Of a DNA stretch of 64,000 nt, positions 45,279-53,230 are shown piece after piece. The notes below the pieces were generated by a model. It ran no database searches and had not been told where the DNA came from. It worked only from the letters and a program-made list of their open reading frames with translations. A program made the position numbers and the translations under genes. Each line of letters begins with the position of its first letter. Within the stretch, counting starts at the first letter, position 1. The DNA is taken from contig NZ_JADLQN010000003.1 in NCBI RefSeq assembly GCF_015477835.1, positions 186,001-250,000 on the forward strand. Reading direction: 5' to 3'. The stretch is from Nocardia higoensis. GTDB taxonomy: Bacteria; Actinomycetota; Actinomycetes; Mycobacteriales; Mycobacteriaceae.

Positions 45279-46616
45279 ATGGCACATCCAGGGTTCACCC
45301 CCACGCAACTCGCGGCACGGGCCGCCTATCTGCTGCGTGGCAACGACCTGGGCACGATGACCACCGCCGCGCCGCGCCTGTATCCACACATGTGGAGCTG
45401 GGACGCCGCCTTCGTGACGGTCGGTCTGGCCCCGTTGAGCGTCGAGCGCGCGGTCGTCGAGCTGGACACCCTGCTCTCGGCGCAGTGGAAGAACGGCATG
45501 ATCCCGCACATCGTCTTCGCCGACGGCAGGGACGGCTACTTCCCCGGCCCCGCGCGCTGGGAGTGCAGGCAACTGGCCGCGCACGCCCCGGAGAGCCCGG
45601 ACACCTCCGGCATCACCCAGCCGCCGGTGCACGCCATCGCCGTGCAGCGCGTCCTGGACCATTCCCGCCGGCACGGGCGCAGTACCAGGTCGGTGGCCGA
45701 GGAGTTCCTGAACCGGCGCTGGCCGGATCTGGTGCGCTGGCACCGCTGGCTGGCCGAGGCACGCGACTGCGAGGGCGTCGGCCGGATCACGCTGTATCAC
45801 GGCTGGGAATCGGGCATGGACAACTCCCCGCGCTGGGACCGCGCCTACGAGAATGTGATCCCCGGGGACCTGCCGCCCTACGAGCGCGCCGATGTGCTCG
45901 TCGTCGCCGACCCCACCCAACGGCCCACCGACCGCGAATACGACCGTTACCTGTGGCTGGTCGAGCAGATGCGCTTGGTCGGCTACGACGACGACCAGCT
46001 CGCCGTCACCATGAGCTTCGCGGTGCAGGACGTGTTCGTGACCGCGATCTTCGCGCTGGCCTGCGAGGTGCTGGCCGAGATCGGCGAGGACTACCGGCAG
46101 CCGCATGCCGACGTGCGGGACCTGCGCGCCTGGACCGAGCGGTTCCGGGCGGGCGTCATCGCGACCACCGACCCACGCACCGGTGTCGCCCACGATTTCG
46201 ACGTACGTCTGCAACGCCCGATCAGCACCGAGACACTGGCCGGGTTCGCGCCGCTGCTGTGCGGCGGACTGCCGCGCGCGACCGAGCGGGCGCTGCTGCG
46301 GCTGTTCGAGGGTCCGCGGTTCTGCGGGCACCCGGATCTGCGCTACGCGCTGCCGCCGTCCACCTCGCCGGTCTCGCGCGACTTCCGGTCCCGCGAGTAC
46401 TGGCGCGGACCGGTCTGGCCGGTGATGAGCTGGCTGTTCTCCTGGGCGTTCGCCCGCCGCGGCTGGGCCGAGCGGGCACACGCCCTGCGCGCCGAAGGAC
46501 TGCGCCAGGCCGCCGACGGCAGCTTCGCCGAGTACTACGAGCCGTTCACCGGCGAGCCGCTGGGCAGCATGCAGCAATCCTGGACCGCTGCCTCCGTGCT
46601 GGACTGGCTCGGCTGA
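45279..46616 (+). CDS. GH63-type glycosidase (glucosylglycerate hydrolase-like)
   Basis: A 445-residue (alpha/alpha)6 glycosidase resembling the mycobacterial glucosylglycerate hydrolase GgH. Landmarks are MWSWDAAFV (~37), GWESGMDNSPRWD (~180, with the likely general acid Asp) and YYEPFTGEPLGSMQQSWTA (~422). GgH splits glucosylglycerate, a compatible solute built up under nitrogen limitation, into glucose and glycerate. There is no signal peptide, so it works in the cytosol. The start ATG has only a weak AGGGAA upstream. A ParB-like hypothetical gene follows after 7 bases and is probably co-transcribed. Confidence 0.88.
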   Translation: MAHPGFTPTQLAARAAYLLRGNDLGTMTTAAPRLYPHMWSWDAAFVTVGLAPLSVERAVVELDTLLSAQWKNGMIPHIVFADGRDGYFPGPARWECRQLAAHAPESPDTSGITQPPVHAIAVQRVLDHSRRHGRSTRSVAEEFLNRRWPDLVRWHRWLAEARDCEGVGRITLYHGWESGMDNSPRWDRAYENVIPGDLPPYERADVLVVADPTQRPTDREYDRYLWLVEQMRLVGYDDDQLAVTMSFAVQDVFVTAIFALACEVLAEIGEDYRQPHADVRDLRAWTERFRAGVIATTDPRTGVAHDFDVRLQRPISTETLAGFAPLLCGGLPRATERALLRLFEGPRFCGHPDLRYALPPSTSPVSRDFRSREYWRGPVWPVMSWLFSWAFARRGWAERAHALRAEGLRQAADGSFAEYYEPFTGEPLGSMQQSWTAASVLDWLG

Positions 46617-46623
46617 CTCGGCG

Positions 46624-47514
46624 ATGAAGCGACAAGATCTCGACGACGCTGTCGTGCTCTCCGCCACCGGTCCGCTACGCCCCCCGCCGCTGCACATGGA
46701 GGTGGCCGGGACCGATCGCATGCTGCTGCGCCAGCAGGGTCTGGCGATCCTGCTCGGGCGCATCGACGCGACCCGCACCGGCGTGGAACTCTTCCGCCGC
46801 ACCGGTTTCCGATCGCCGCTTCCCTCGCTGGCGCCCAGGCCGCAGGCAGGCCCGGCGCCGCACGGACAGTGGCTGTCGGAGATCGCCGACCTGCTCGCCC
46901 GCGCGGACAACTCTCCGCTGCATCCGGGCCGCTGGCTGCTGGAGTACCGGGAGCGACTGGCACCGGGCACCTGGAAAGACGAACTGCTGCGCGACTGGCC
47001 GGGCGGATACCTCGACTGGCGGCGCGGTTGCACCGCCGTCATACCGCTGCGCCCGCTCACCGATCCGGACGCCGCCTGGATGCCCGCGATGCGGGAACGG
47101 GCCCGCGCCGGGGATCTCGCCCCGGTACTGCTGTGGGAGGTGTCGGGTTTCGACGGGTGGGTGATCCTCGACGGTCACGACCGGGCGGTCGCGGCGCTGG
47201 CCGAGGGGCGCGAACCCGCCTCGATCGTGCTGGCGCGCGGGTGGAGCGTGACCAGACAGACCGACGCGATCCTGGGCGCGGTCGACCACCAGCGCAAACT
47301 GCTGGCCGGCTTGCGCGACGAAGAGGAGATACGCGCGGCCACCGAACGGATGGACGCGGGGATGGCCCGATTCGCCTACGGTCACGAACGGACGATGGCC
47401 TGGCCGGTGCCCGGCGGTCCGAGCGGGTGGACGGCCGCGCTGATGGATTATCGCGGTTCCCAGCTGACGGCATACCAGCAACATCAGCAGGATCAGCAAC
47501 GTGGGCAACACTGA
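46624..47514 (+). CDS. Hypothetical protein with ParB-like motif
   Basis: A 296-residue protein of no named family. The middle (WVILDGHDRAVAALAEGREP, ~180-200) looks like the ParB/sulfiredoxin-fold signature LDGHHRxxAA, in which such proteins bind a nucleotide. The rest is helical with many Trp and Arg. The tail is Gln-rich (YQQHQQDQQRGQH) and leads straight into a run of 9-bp repeats. It follows the GH63-type gene by 7 bases, so a link to that enzyme is plausible but not shown. Confidence 0.65.
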   Translation: MKRQDLDDAVVLSATGPLRPPPLHMEVAGTDRMLLRQQGLAILLGRIDATRTGVELFRRTGFRSPLPSLAPRPQAGPAPHGQWLSEIADLLARADNSPLHPGRWLLEYRERLAPGTWKDELLRDWPGGYLDWRRGCTAVIPLRPLTDPDAAWMPAMRERARAGDLAPVLLWEVSGFDGWVILDGHDRAVAALAEGREPASIVLARGWSVTRQTDAILGAVDHQRKLLAGLRDEEEIRAATERMDAGMARFAYGHERTMAWPVPGGPSGWTAALMDYRGSQLTAYQQHQQDQQRGQH

Positions 47515-47526
47515 TGACGCCGGCAG

Positions 47527-47580
47527 CACTGACAACACTGGAAACACTGACAACACTGACAACACTGACAACACTGGAAA
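47527..47580. repeat. Six 9-bp tandem repeats (CACTGRMAA)
   Basis: Six head-to-tail units, four CACTGACAA and two CACTGGAAA, lie just after the ParB-like gene and just before the lysozyme promoter. A diverged seventh unit (CATAGCTAA) leads into an inverted repeat. The stretch is AT-rich for this genome. Confidence 0.95.
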
Positions 47581-47581
47581 C

Positions 47582-47603
47582 ATAGCTAATATACAGCTAT
47601 CAT
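47582..47603 (+). promoter_or_regulatory. Inverted repeat and -10 box of the GH25 gene
   Basis: ATAGCT-N7-AGCTAT (47582-47600) overlaps a TATCAT -10 candidate (47598-47603) that ends 8 nt before the lysozyme ATG. The dyad could be an operator. Confidence 0.5.
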
Positions 47604-47611
47604 TCCCGGGC

Positions 47612-48358
47612 ATGGACTCCACTTCCCGGAGATCGGCCCGCGCACTGGTCCTGTCCGCGCTCGCCCTGGGGGGCATCCTCACGGCAACCGTTCCCGCCCC
47701 CGCGACGGCGGCCCCCACCGGCCCCGACGTCTCCTCCTGGCAGCATATCGACGGCAGGCTCATCGACTGGTTCGCCGTCCGCCGCGCGGGCCACCGGTTC
47801 GCCATGGTCAAGGCGACCGAGGGCCTGGACTACATCAACCCCTACTTCGTGGCGGACTCCCTGCTCATGCGGGCCGCGGGCGTGGCGCGCGGCACTTACC
47901 ACTACGCCCGCCCGGAGCTACCGCCGGAACCGCAGGCAGTGCTGTACGCGGCGACAGTGCTCGGTCAGAACGGTCCGCTGGACCTGCCGCCGGTGCTCGA
48001 TCTGGAGCATTCCGGCGGCCTGTCCCCCGGCGCGCTGATCGACTGGACGCACCGCTATCTGAATACGGTGCGCACGCTGACCGGCCGGACGCCGATCATC
48101 TACACCTATCCGGTGTTCTGGCGCACCGCGATGGCCGACACGAACCAGTTCACCGGATATCCGCTGTGGATCGCCGACTACCGGGACAACCCGGCGCCGG
48201 AAGTGCCCGGCGGGTGGCCTGCCTGGACGTTCTGGCAGACCACCGACCGCGGCTCGGTGCCCGGCATCGCGGGCCCGACCGACCTCAACATCTACAGCGG
48301 CGCGCAGGGCGACTTCGCGCGATTCGCGAACATGAGCGGGATGTTCGGCAGCAGCTGA
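47612..48358 (+). CDS. Secreted GH25 lysozyme
   Basis: A 248-residue peptidoglycan muramidase. A Sec signal peptide covers ~1-34 (cleavage near ATAAP). The GH25 domain has DVSSWQ at its start (~39), MVKATEG (~67), GTYHYARP (~97) and the catalytic Asp-Glu pair in PVLDLEHSGG (~127-131). There is no binding repeat, so it is a bare catalytic domain. It may cleave the organism's own wall or a rival's. The ATG lies 8 nt after a -10 box and next to an inverted repeat. Confidence 0.93.
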   Translation: MDSTSRRSARALVLSALALGGILTATVPAPATAAPTGPDVSSWQHIDGRLIDWFAVRRAGHRFAMVKATEGLDYINPYFVADSLLMRAAGVARGTYHYARPELPPEPQAVLYAATVLGQNGPLDLPPVLDLEHSGGLSPGALIDWTHRYLNTVRTLTGRTPIIYTYPVFWRTAMADTNQFTGYPLWIADYRDNPAPEVPGGWPAWTFWQTTDRGSVPGIAGPTDLNIYSGAQGDFARFANMSGMFGSS

Positions 48359-48382
48359 ACGCCCGCGACAGCCGACCCTCGA

Positions 48383-50431
48383 TCAGACGCCGATCCGGCC
48401 GCCGCCGGAGCGCCACACCGCCACGACCGCGGGCCGCGGCTGCGCGCTGCCGCCGTCGGGCCAGTGCGAGATCGGGTTGTCCGCGCTCGCGTTGTCGTCC
48501 TCGCCCGGATGCTGCACGCAGACGATCACCCGCGACTCGCCGACGATCGGGCCACAGGTCTCCGCGGCCTTCGGCACGGTGAGGAACTGCTTGGTCTCAC
48601 CGCGGTTCGGGCCGTCCAGCACGACCGAGAACAGTCCGTCGTTGGACTTCAGCGCGTTGCCGTCGGTGGAGATCCACAGATTGCCGTACGGGTCGAAGGC
48701 CAGGTTGTCCGGGCAGGAGATCGGGCTGACCTTGCTCTTGTCGAACCCGCCGAAGTAGGTGTCGGCGGCGGCGGGGTCACCGCAGACCAGCAGCAGCGAC
48801 CAGGTGAACTCGGTGCCGGTGTGGTCGTCGTCGATCTCGAGAACCTGACCGTTCTTGTTCAGCTTGCGCGGATTCGCCTCGTCGGCGGCCGCCTTGCCCT
48901 CCTCGCCGCGCTTGCTGTTGTTGGTCAGCGCGACGTAGACCTTGCCGGTCACCGGGTTGGCCTCGAAGTCCTCCGGCCGGTCCATCTTGGTCGCGCCGAC
49001 CTTGTCCGCCGCGAGCCTGGTGTAGACCGCCACCTCTTCGGCGGTGAAGCCCTCGACCAGGGACTTGCCCTTGCCGTCCGCGCCGGTCTCGAGCAACGGA
49101 ATCCACCGGCCCTTGCCGGTGAAGCCCTCGGCGGAGGGCACCGCGCCGGAGCCGTCGATGGCCCCGGCGTGGTCGCCGGTCAGCTGGGCGACATAGAGGG
49201 TGCCCGCGTCCAGGATGGTCATATTGGCGCGGCGGCTGGCGGCGCCGGTGCCCGGCTGGATCTTGCGGGAGGACACGAACTTGTACATGTAGTCGAAGCG
49301 TTCGTCGTCGCCGGTGTAGGAGACCACGGTGCCGTCGGCGGTGACGTGGATGGTGGCGCCCTCGTGCTTGAGCCTGCCCATCGCGGTGTGCTTGACCGGC
49401 ACCGAGTTCGGATCCCACGGATCGACCTCGACCACGTAACCGAACCGATTGGCCTCGTTGGGTTCCTGTGCCAGGTCGAAACGCTTGTCGGCGCGCTCCC
49501 ACTTGTTGAGGGTGGCGCCCTCGGTGAAGCCGTAGCGCTTCAGCGCCGCGGCGGGGCGCTCGCCGGTCACCTTGTCGGCGTTGGCGAAATAGCCGTTGAA
49601 GTTCTCTTCGCCGGAAAGCACGGTGCCCCAAGGAGTCACGCCGCCCGCGCAGTTGTTGACCGTGCCGAGCACCTTGGTGCCGGTCGGGTCGGCGGAGGTC
49701 TTCACCAGATCGCTGCCCGCGGCCGGGCCCACCAGGGTGAATTCGTTCTTCACGGTGATGCGGCGGTTGTACTTGCCGAAGGCCGGCTTCAGCGCCCCGG
49801 AGCCGGATTCGCCCTCGACCTCGACGATGCTCAAGCCGTGCGCCATCAGTGCGACGGCGATCTGTTCGTCGGTGGGCGCGTCGGGGTTGTAGCCGCGGAA
49901 CATATTCGGGCCGGTGGTGTACTCGTGATTGACCACCAGCAGGTACCGGTTCGCCTCGCCCTCGATCGGCAGCAGCGCGGCGAAGTCGTTGTTGTAGCCG
50001 AACTGCTTGCTCTGCGCGTCGGCGGTCTGCCTGTCGAAATCGAAGGCCGGGGCGTCGGGCAGCACCGGATCACCCCAGCGGATGACGACACCCTGCTCGT
50101 AGCCCTCGGGGACGACGACGGCGTCCTCGGTGTTCGGCGCGACCGCGGTGAAGCCGGTGCCCGGAATGGTCTCGCCGCCCGCGCCGTCGCCGACGGGTTC
50201 CTCGTCGCCGCACGCCGCCAGCGCACTGGCAGCACCCACGGCGAGCACGGCGGCGGCGCTGCCCTTGAGCAGTCCGCGCCGGTTCAGCGACGCGACGATG
50301 TCGCCGAAGTAGGCGTTGGCGGAGGTGTTGGGGACGTCGTGGAAACAGGCGTTGGCGCACTTGTATTCGCATGTCACCCGAGACCGGGACGAACGTCCGT
50401 CGTGGCTGACGAACAGGGCAAGAGGCTTCAC
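48383..50431 (-). CDS. PhoX family alkaline phosphatase
   Basis: A 682-residue Tat-exported phosphatase of the DUF839/PhoX family, which releases phosphate from organic esters with Ca and Fe cofactors. The N-terminal Cys segment CEYKCANACFHDVPNTSANAYF is usual in actinobacterial members and is followed by the Tat signal NRRGLLKGSAA (~50). Later come NHEYTTGPNMF, GGVTPWGTVLSGEENFNGYF and SCPDNLAFDPYGNLWISTDG, all family landmarks. GTG 50431 was preferred since GGAG lies 5-6 nt upstream; GTG 50437 is two codons earlier. No pho box was recognised. Confidence 0.95.
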   Translation of the reverse strand: MKPLALFVSHDGRSSRSRVTCEYKCANACFHDVPNTSANAYFGDIVASLNRRGLLKGSAAAVLAVGAASALAACGDEEPVGDGAGGETIPGTGFTAVAPNTEDAVVVPEGYEQGVVIRWGDPVLPDAPAFDFDRQTADAQSKQFGYNNDFAALLPIEGEANRYLLVVNHEYTTGPNMFRGYNPDAPTDEQIAVALMAHGLSIVEVEGESGSGALKPAFGKYNRRITVKNEFTLVGPAAGSDLVKTSADPTGTKVLGTVNNCAGGVTPWGTVLSGEENFNGYFANADKVTGERPAAALKRYGFTEGATLNKWERADKRFDLAQEPNEANRFGYVVEVDPWDPNSVPVKHTAMGRLKHEGATIHVTADGTVVSYTGDDERFDYMYKFVSSRKIQPGTGAASRRANMTILDAGTLYVAQLTGDHAGAIDGSGAVPSAEGFTGKGRWIPLLETGADGKGKSLVEGFTAEEVAVYTRLAADKVGATKMDRPEDFEANPVTGKVYVALTNNSKRGEEGKAAADEANPRKLNKNGQVLEIDDDHTGTEFTWSLLLVCGDPAAADTYFGGFDKSKVSPISCPDNLAFDPYGNLWISTDGNALKSNDGLFSVVLDGPNRGETKQFLTVPKAAETCGPIVGESRVIVCVQHPGEDDNASADNPISHWPDGGSAQPRPAVVAVWRSGGGRIGV

Positions 50432-50592
50432 GATCACTCCTGACTAGGGCTGTTCGCGCACGCTAAACGCCGTAGAAGAGTCGCAGGCGACACCGCGGTG
50501 AACAACCGGACAACGCCCCACGCCCGGCCGACACACCCCCTTCCGCCCCCGGCACCTGGCTAGGGTGGACCGGACAGCGTCCGAGAAGATTT

Positions 50593-50608
50593 CCGGAGAA
50601 ATCTCCGG
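50593..50608. promoter_or_regulatory. Palindrome next to the ECF42-type promoter
   Basis: CCGGAGA-AA-TCTCCGG is a perfect 16-bp palindrome 5 bp upstream of the TGTCGA -35 element. It could bind a second regulator. Confidence 0.45.
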
Positions 50609-50613
50609 CGACG

Positions 50614-50641
50614 TGTCGATCCGGCGGCCTCCCCGTTCGAC
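50614..50641 (+). promoter_or_regulatory. ECF42-type promoter
   Basis: TGTCGA at 50614-50619 and CGAC at 50638-50641, with an 18-bp spacer, match the -35 (TGTCGA) and -10 (CGA/TC) elements described for ECF42 sigma factors. The element lies about 45 bases before the YCII gene that precedes the sigma gene, so it implies autoregulation. Confidence 0.75.
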
Positions 50642-50687
50642 CTTGTGGTGTGAGGGCCGCAGGGGCCCGGGAAACGAGGAGCACACC

Positions 50688-51107
50688 ATGAGCAAGTACA
50701 TGCTGATCTGGCGACCGACCGACGACGCGCTCGCCACCATGGCCGAGACCCCGTTCGAGGAGATGCTGGACAAGGTCGGCCGGTACAACGACGAACTGAT
50801 CCGGGCGGGTGTCCTGCTCGCCGCCGAGGGACTCGACGATCCCGCCGAGAGCGTGGTCCTCGACTTCACCGGCGACACCCCGGTGATCAGCGACGGCCCC
50901 TACGGCGAGACCAAGGAGCTGTTCACCGGCTACTACATCCTCGACGTGGCGTCCAAGGAGGAGGCGATCGAGTGGGCCAAGCGAGCGCCGAACCAGGCGG
51001 GCAGCAAGGTCGAGATCCGGCGCATCCCGACGATCGACGAGTTCCCGCAGGACAACGAATGGATCGCCAAGGAGCGCGCCTGGCGCGAGGAGACCGGCCA
51101 GCTGTGA
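50688..51107 (+). CDS. YCII/DGPF-family protein, ECF42 partner
   Basis: A 139-residue protein of the YCII superfamily. The ferredoxin-like fold shows KYMLIWRPTDDALA at the start, the DGPF-type motif as ISDGPYGETKE (~68) and YYILDVASKEEAIEWAKRAP. DGPF proteins are the usual neighbours and targets of ECF42 sigma factors; their chemistry is unknown. GAGGAG lies 8 nt before the ATG, and the stop overlaps the sigma gene start (GTGA). An ECF42-type promoter stands upstream. Confidence 0.93.
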   Translation: MSKYMLIWRPTDDALATMAETPFEEMLDKVGRYNDELIRAGVLLAAEGLDDPAESVVLDFTGDTPVISDGPYGETKELFTGYYILDVASKEEAIEWAKRAPNQAGSKVEIRRIPTIDEFPQDNEWIAKERAWREETGQL

Positions 51108-52333
51108 GCACGGGAACCGTCCGCCGCACGGTCGAGGCGGTGTGGCGCGGCGAGTCCGCCCGGATCGTCGGAGGGCTCGCCCGCTACACCGGCGACTTCG
51201 AGCTCGCCGAGGACCTGGCCCAGGAGGCGCTGGCCGAAGCGCTGGTCTCCTGGTCGGTGGACGGGGTGCCCCGCGAACCCATTTCGTGGCTGCTGACGGT
51301 GGGCCGCCGCCGGGCCGTCGACGGCTTCCGACGGCGCGCCTCGCTCGACGTGAAGTACGCCGAACTGGCCAGGAATCTGGACGAATCCGTCGAGAACGAA
51401 CTCTTCGATCCCGAGCGCATCGACGACGACGTGCTGGCGCTGATGTTCGTCGCCTGCCATCCCGTACTGGGCAAAGAGGCCCGGATCGCAGTGACGCTGC
51501 GGGTGGTCGGCGGCCTCACCAGCCAGGAGATCGCGCGATCGTTCTTCGTCCCGGTGTCCACTGTGCAGGCGCGCATCACCCGGGCCAAGAAGGCGCTGAC
51601 GGCGGCCGGGGTGCGGTTCGAGGTGCCCGATGCCCGGCAGCGGCGGGAGCGGCTGGGGTCGGTGCTGCAGGTGATCTACCTGATCTTCACCGAGGGCTCG
51701 TCGGCGTCGGGCGGCGAGGCTTGGCTGCGCACCGAATTGGCCGGAGAGGCACTGCGTCTGGGCCGGGTGCTGTCCCGGCTCGCGCCCGAACCCGAGGTGT
51801 TCGGTCTGCTCGCGCTGATGGAACTGACAGCGGCGCGCTTCCCGGCCCGGCTGGATGGCGAGGGCAGGCCGGTGCTGCTGGAGGACCAGGATCGCACGCG
51901 CTGGGATCGGGCCGCGATCCGCCGTGGCCTTGCCGCGCTGCAGCGGGCGAGCAGCGAGCGCGGGCTCGGGCCGTACGCCGCGCAGGCCGACATCGCGGCC
52001 TGTCACGCGCGGGCGGCCTCGGTCGAGGAGACCGATTGGGCGCGGATCGTCGCCGTCTACGACGCACTCGTGCGGGCCACGCCCTCGCCGGTCCTCGAGC
52101 TCAACCGGGCGGTCGCGGTCGCGATGCTGTCGGGGCCGGAGGCGGCGCTGGCACTGATCGACGGTATCGAGCTGCCCGGTTCCCACCTGGTGCCCGCGGT
52201 GCGCGGCGAACTGCTCGCCCGCTCCGGACGCGGGGAGCAAGCGCGGGTGGAGTATCTCGAGGCGGCGCGACTGTGCGGCAATGCGGCGCAACGCACGGTG
52301 CTGGAGGAAAAGGCGGCCGCGCTGCAGGGGTGA
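51104..52333 (+). CDS. ECF42-type RNA polymerase sigma factor with TPR-like domain
   Basis: A 409-residue sigma factor. The sigma-2 region covers ~5-75 (DFELAEDLAQEALAEAL) and the sigma-4 region ~115-170 (GGLTSQEIARSFFVPVSTVQARITRAKK). The remaining ~230 residues form the TPR-like C-terminal extension typical of ECF42, with the linker GSVLQVIYLIFTEGSSAS. ECF42 factors have no anti-sigma partner; the C-terminal domain is needed for activity. It is coupled to the YCII gene by a GTGA overlap. Known targets are DGPF genes, consistent with the promoter seen upstream. Confidence 0.95.
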   Translation: MSTGTVRRTVEAVWRGESARIVGGLARYTGDFELAEDLAQEALAEALVSWSVDGVPREPISWLLTVGRRRAVDGFRRRASLDVKYAELARNLDESVENELFDPERIDDDVLALMFVACHPVLGKEARIAVTLRVVGGLTSQEIARSFFVPVSTVQARITRAKKALTAAGVRFEVPDARQRRERLGSVLQVIYLIFTEGSSASGGEAWLRTELAGEALRLGRVLSRLAPEPEVFGLLALMELTAARFPARLDGEGRPVLLEDQDRTRWDRAAIRRGLAALQRASSERGLGPYAAQADIAACHARAASVEETDWARIVAVYDALVRATPSPVLELNRAVAVAMLSGPEAALALIDGIELPGSHLVPAVRGELLARSGRGEQARVEYLEAARLCGNAAQRTVLEEKAAALQG

Positions 52334-52422
52334 GCGCGTTGTCGGCCGGGGACCGCGCCTTGTCCGTGCGGCTGAGCACGGCCGGTCGAGGCCGACCACC
52401 CCGCTCGCGCGCAGTAGCGGTG

Positions 52423-53091
52423 TCAGACCGGGACGGTGGCGAGCGGCAAGTCGGCGAGACGCCACTCGAGCAGGCCGTCGTGCAGGCGGATCGCGTGTCG
52501 ACCGTGGTCGGTGAGCATCCGCACGGCGTCGTGGGCCAGCACGCAGTACTCGCCGCGACAGTAGACGACGATCTCCTGGTCGTCGGGTAGTTCGGTGATG
52601 CGGTCGGCGAGCTGGTCGACGGGAATATTGATCGCGGCCGGGATGTGACCCGCGGCGTATTCGGGTGCGGGCCGCACGTCGAGCACGACGACCGATCCGG
52701 ATGTCGCGCGGGCGAGCAGTTCCTCCCGCGTCATCTCCTGCCCGGCCTGCGGGCCGAGGTAGTGCTCGCGGGCGGGCGCGACGGCGGGCTGGTGGGCTTC
52801 GGCGACCTTGCGCAGCAACGCGAACAACTGGGCCACGTCCTGCCCGGCGAGGCGGTAGTGGATGCGGACACCGTCGCGGCGGGTGGCGACGAACCCGGCC
52901 TGCTTGAGTGTCTGCAGGTGCGCCGAGGCCGTGGTGAGATTCAGTCCCGCGGCGGCGGCCAGTGATTCGACAGTCCGCTCACCTTGGGCCAGCAAGTCCA
53001 GCAGCTCGAGCCGCTTGGCGCTGGCCAGCGCCTTGCCGCTGGCGGCGAACGCCTCGTACAGGGCCGCCTTCGCGGCGTGCCGGTCACCCAT
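52423..53091 (-). CDS. ArsR-family regulator fused to a rhodanese domain
   Basis: A 222-residue regulator. Residues ~1-95 form an ArsR winged helix (LLAQGERTVESLAAAAGLNLTTASAHLQTL). Residues ~120-215 form a rhodanese domain with the active Cys loop VVYCRGEYC (~175). Such fusions often sense reactive sulfur or arsenic-like species; the ligand is unknown. The ATG has GGAG 6 nt upstream. It is divergent from an MFS transporter, with three TGGAATA half-sites between them, and the same full site recurs before a second MFS gene. Confidence 0.92.
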   Translation of the reverse strand: MGDRHAAKAALYEAFAASGKALASAKRLELLDLLAQGERTVESLAAAAGLNLTTASAHLQTLKQAGFVATRRDGVRIHYRLAGQDVAQLFALLRKVAEAHQPAVAPAREHYLGPQAGQEMTREELLARATSGSVVVLDVRPAPEYAAGHIPAAINIPVDQLADRITELPDDQEIVVYCRGEYCVLAHDAVRMLTDHGRHAIRLHDGLLEWRLADLPLATVPV

Positions 53092-53149
53092 GGTCACTCC
53101 GATCATCGAACACACTGCTACGGGCTGCTGGCGGTCTTCTTCCATGAGA

Positions 53150-53192
53150 CCATGGAATACTCTTCTACTATATTCCATGGTTGATTGGAATA
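53150..53192. promoter_or_regulatory. ArsR-type operator with three half-sites
   Basis: TATTCCA (53171-53177)-N8-TGGAATA (53186-53192) is a perfect 22-bp dyad. A third half-site TGGAATA at 53153-53159 belongs to a second, wider dyad (CCATGGAATA-N11-TATTCCATGG, 53150-53180). The sites lie between the divergent ArsR-rhodanese and MFS genes. Confidence 0.85.
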
Positions 53193-53230
53193 AGCCACTT
53201 CTGTCACCCCCACGACTCAGGAGTACCGCG

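Noticed and set aside
44487..47060. 857-codon minus-strand frame extending the SDR upstream
   Set aside because: It runs through the GH63-type gene on the other strand. The SDR has a complete Rossmann N-terminus and a leaderless promoter at 45191.
47527..47580. CRISPR-like array
   Set aside because: Units of 9 bp are contiguous with no spacers and no cas genes nearby.
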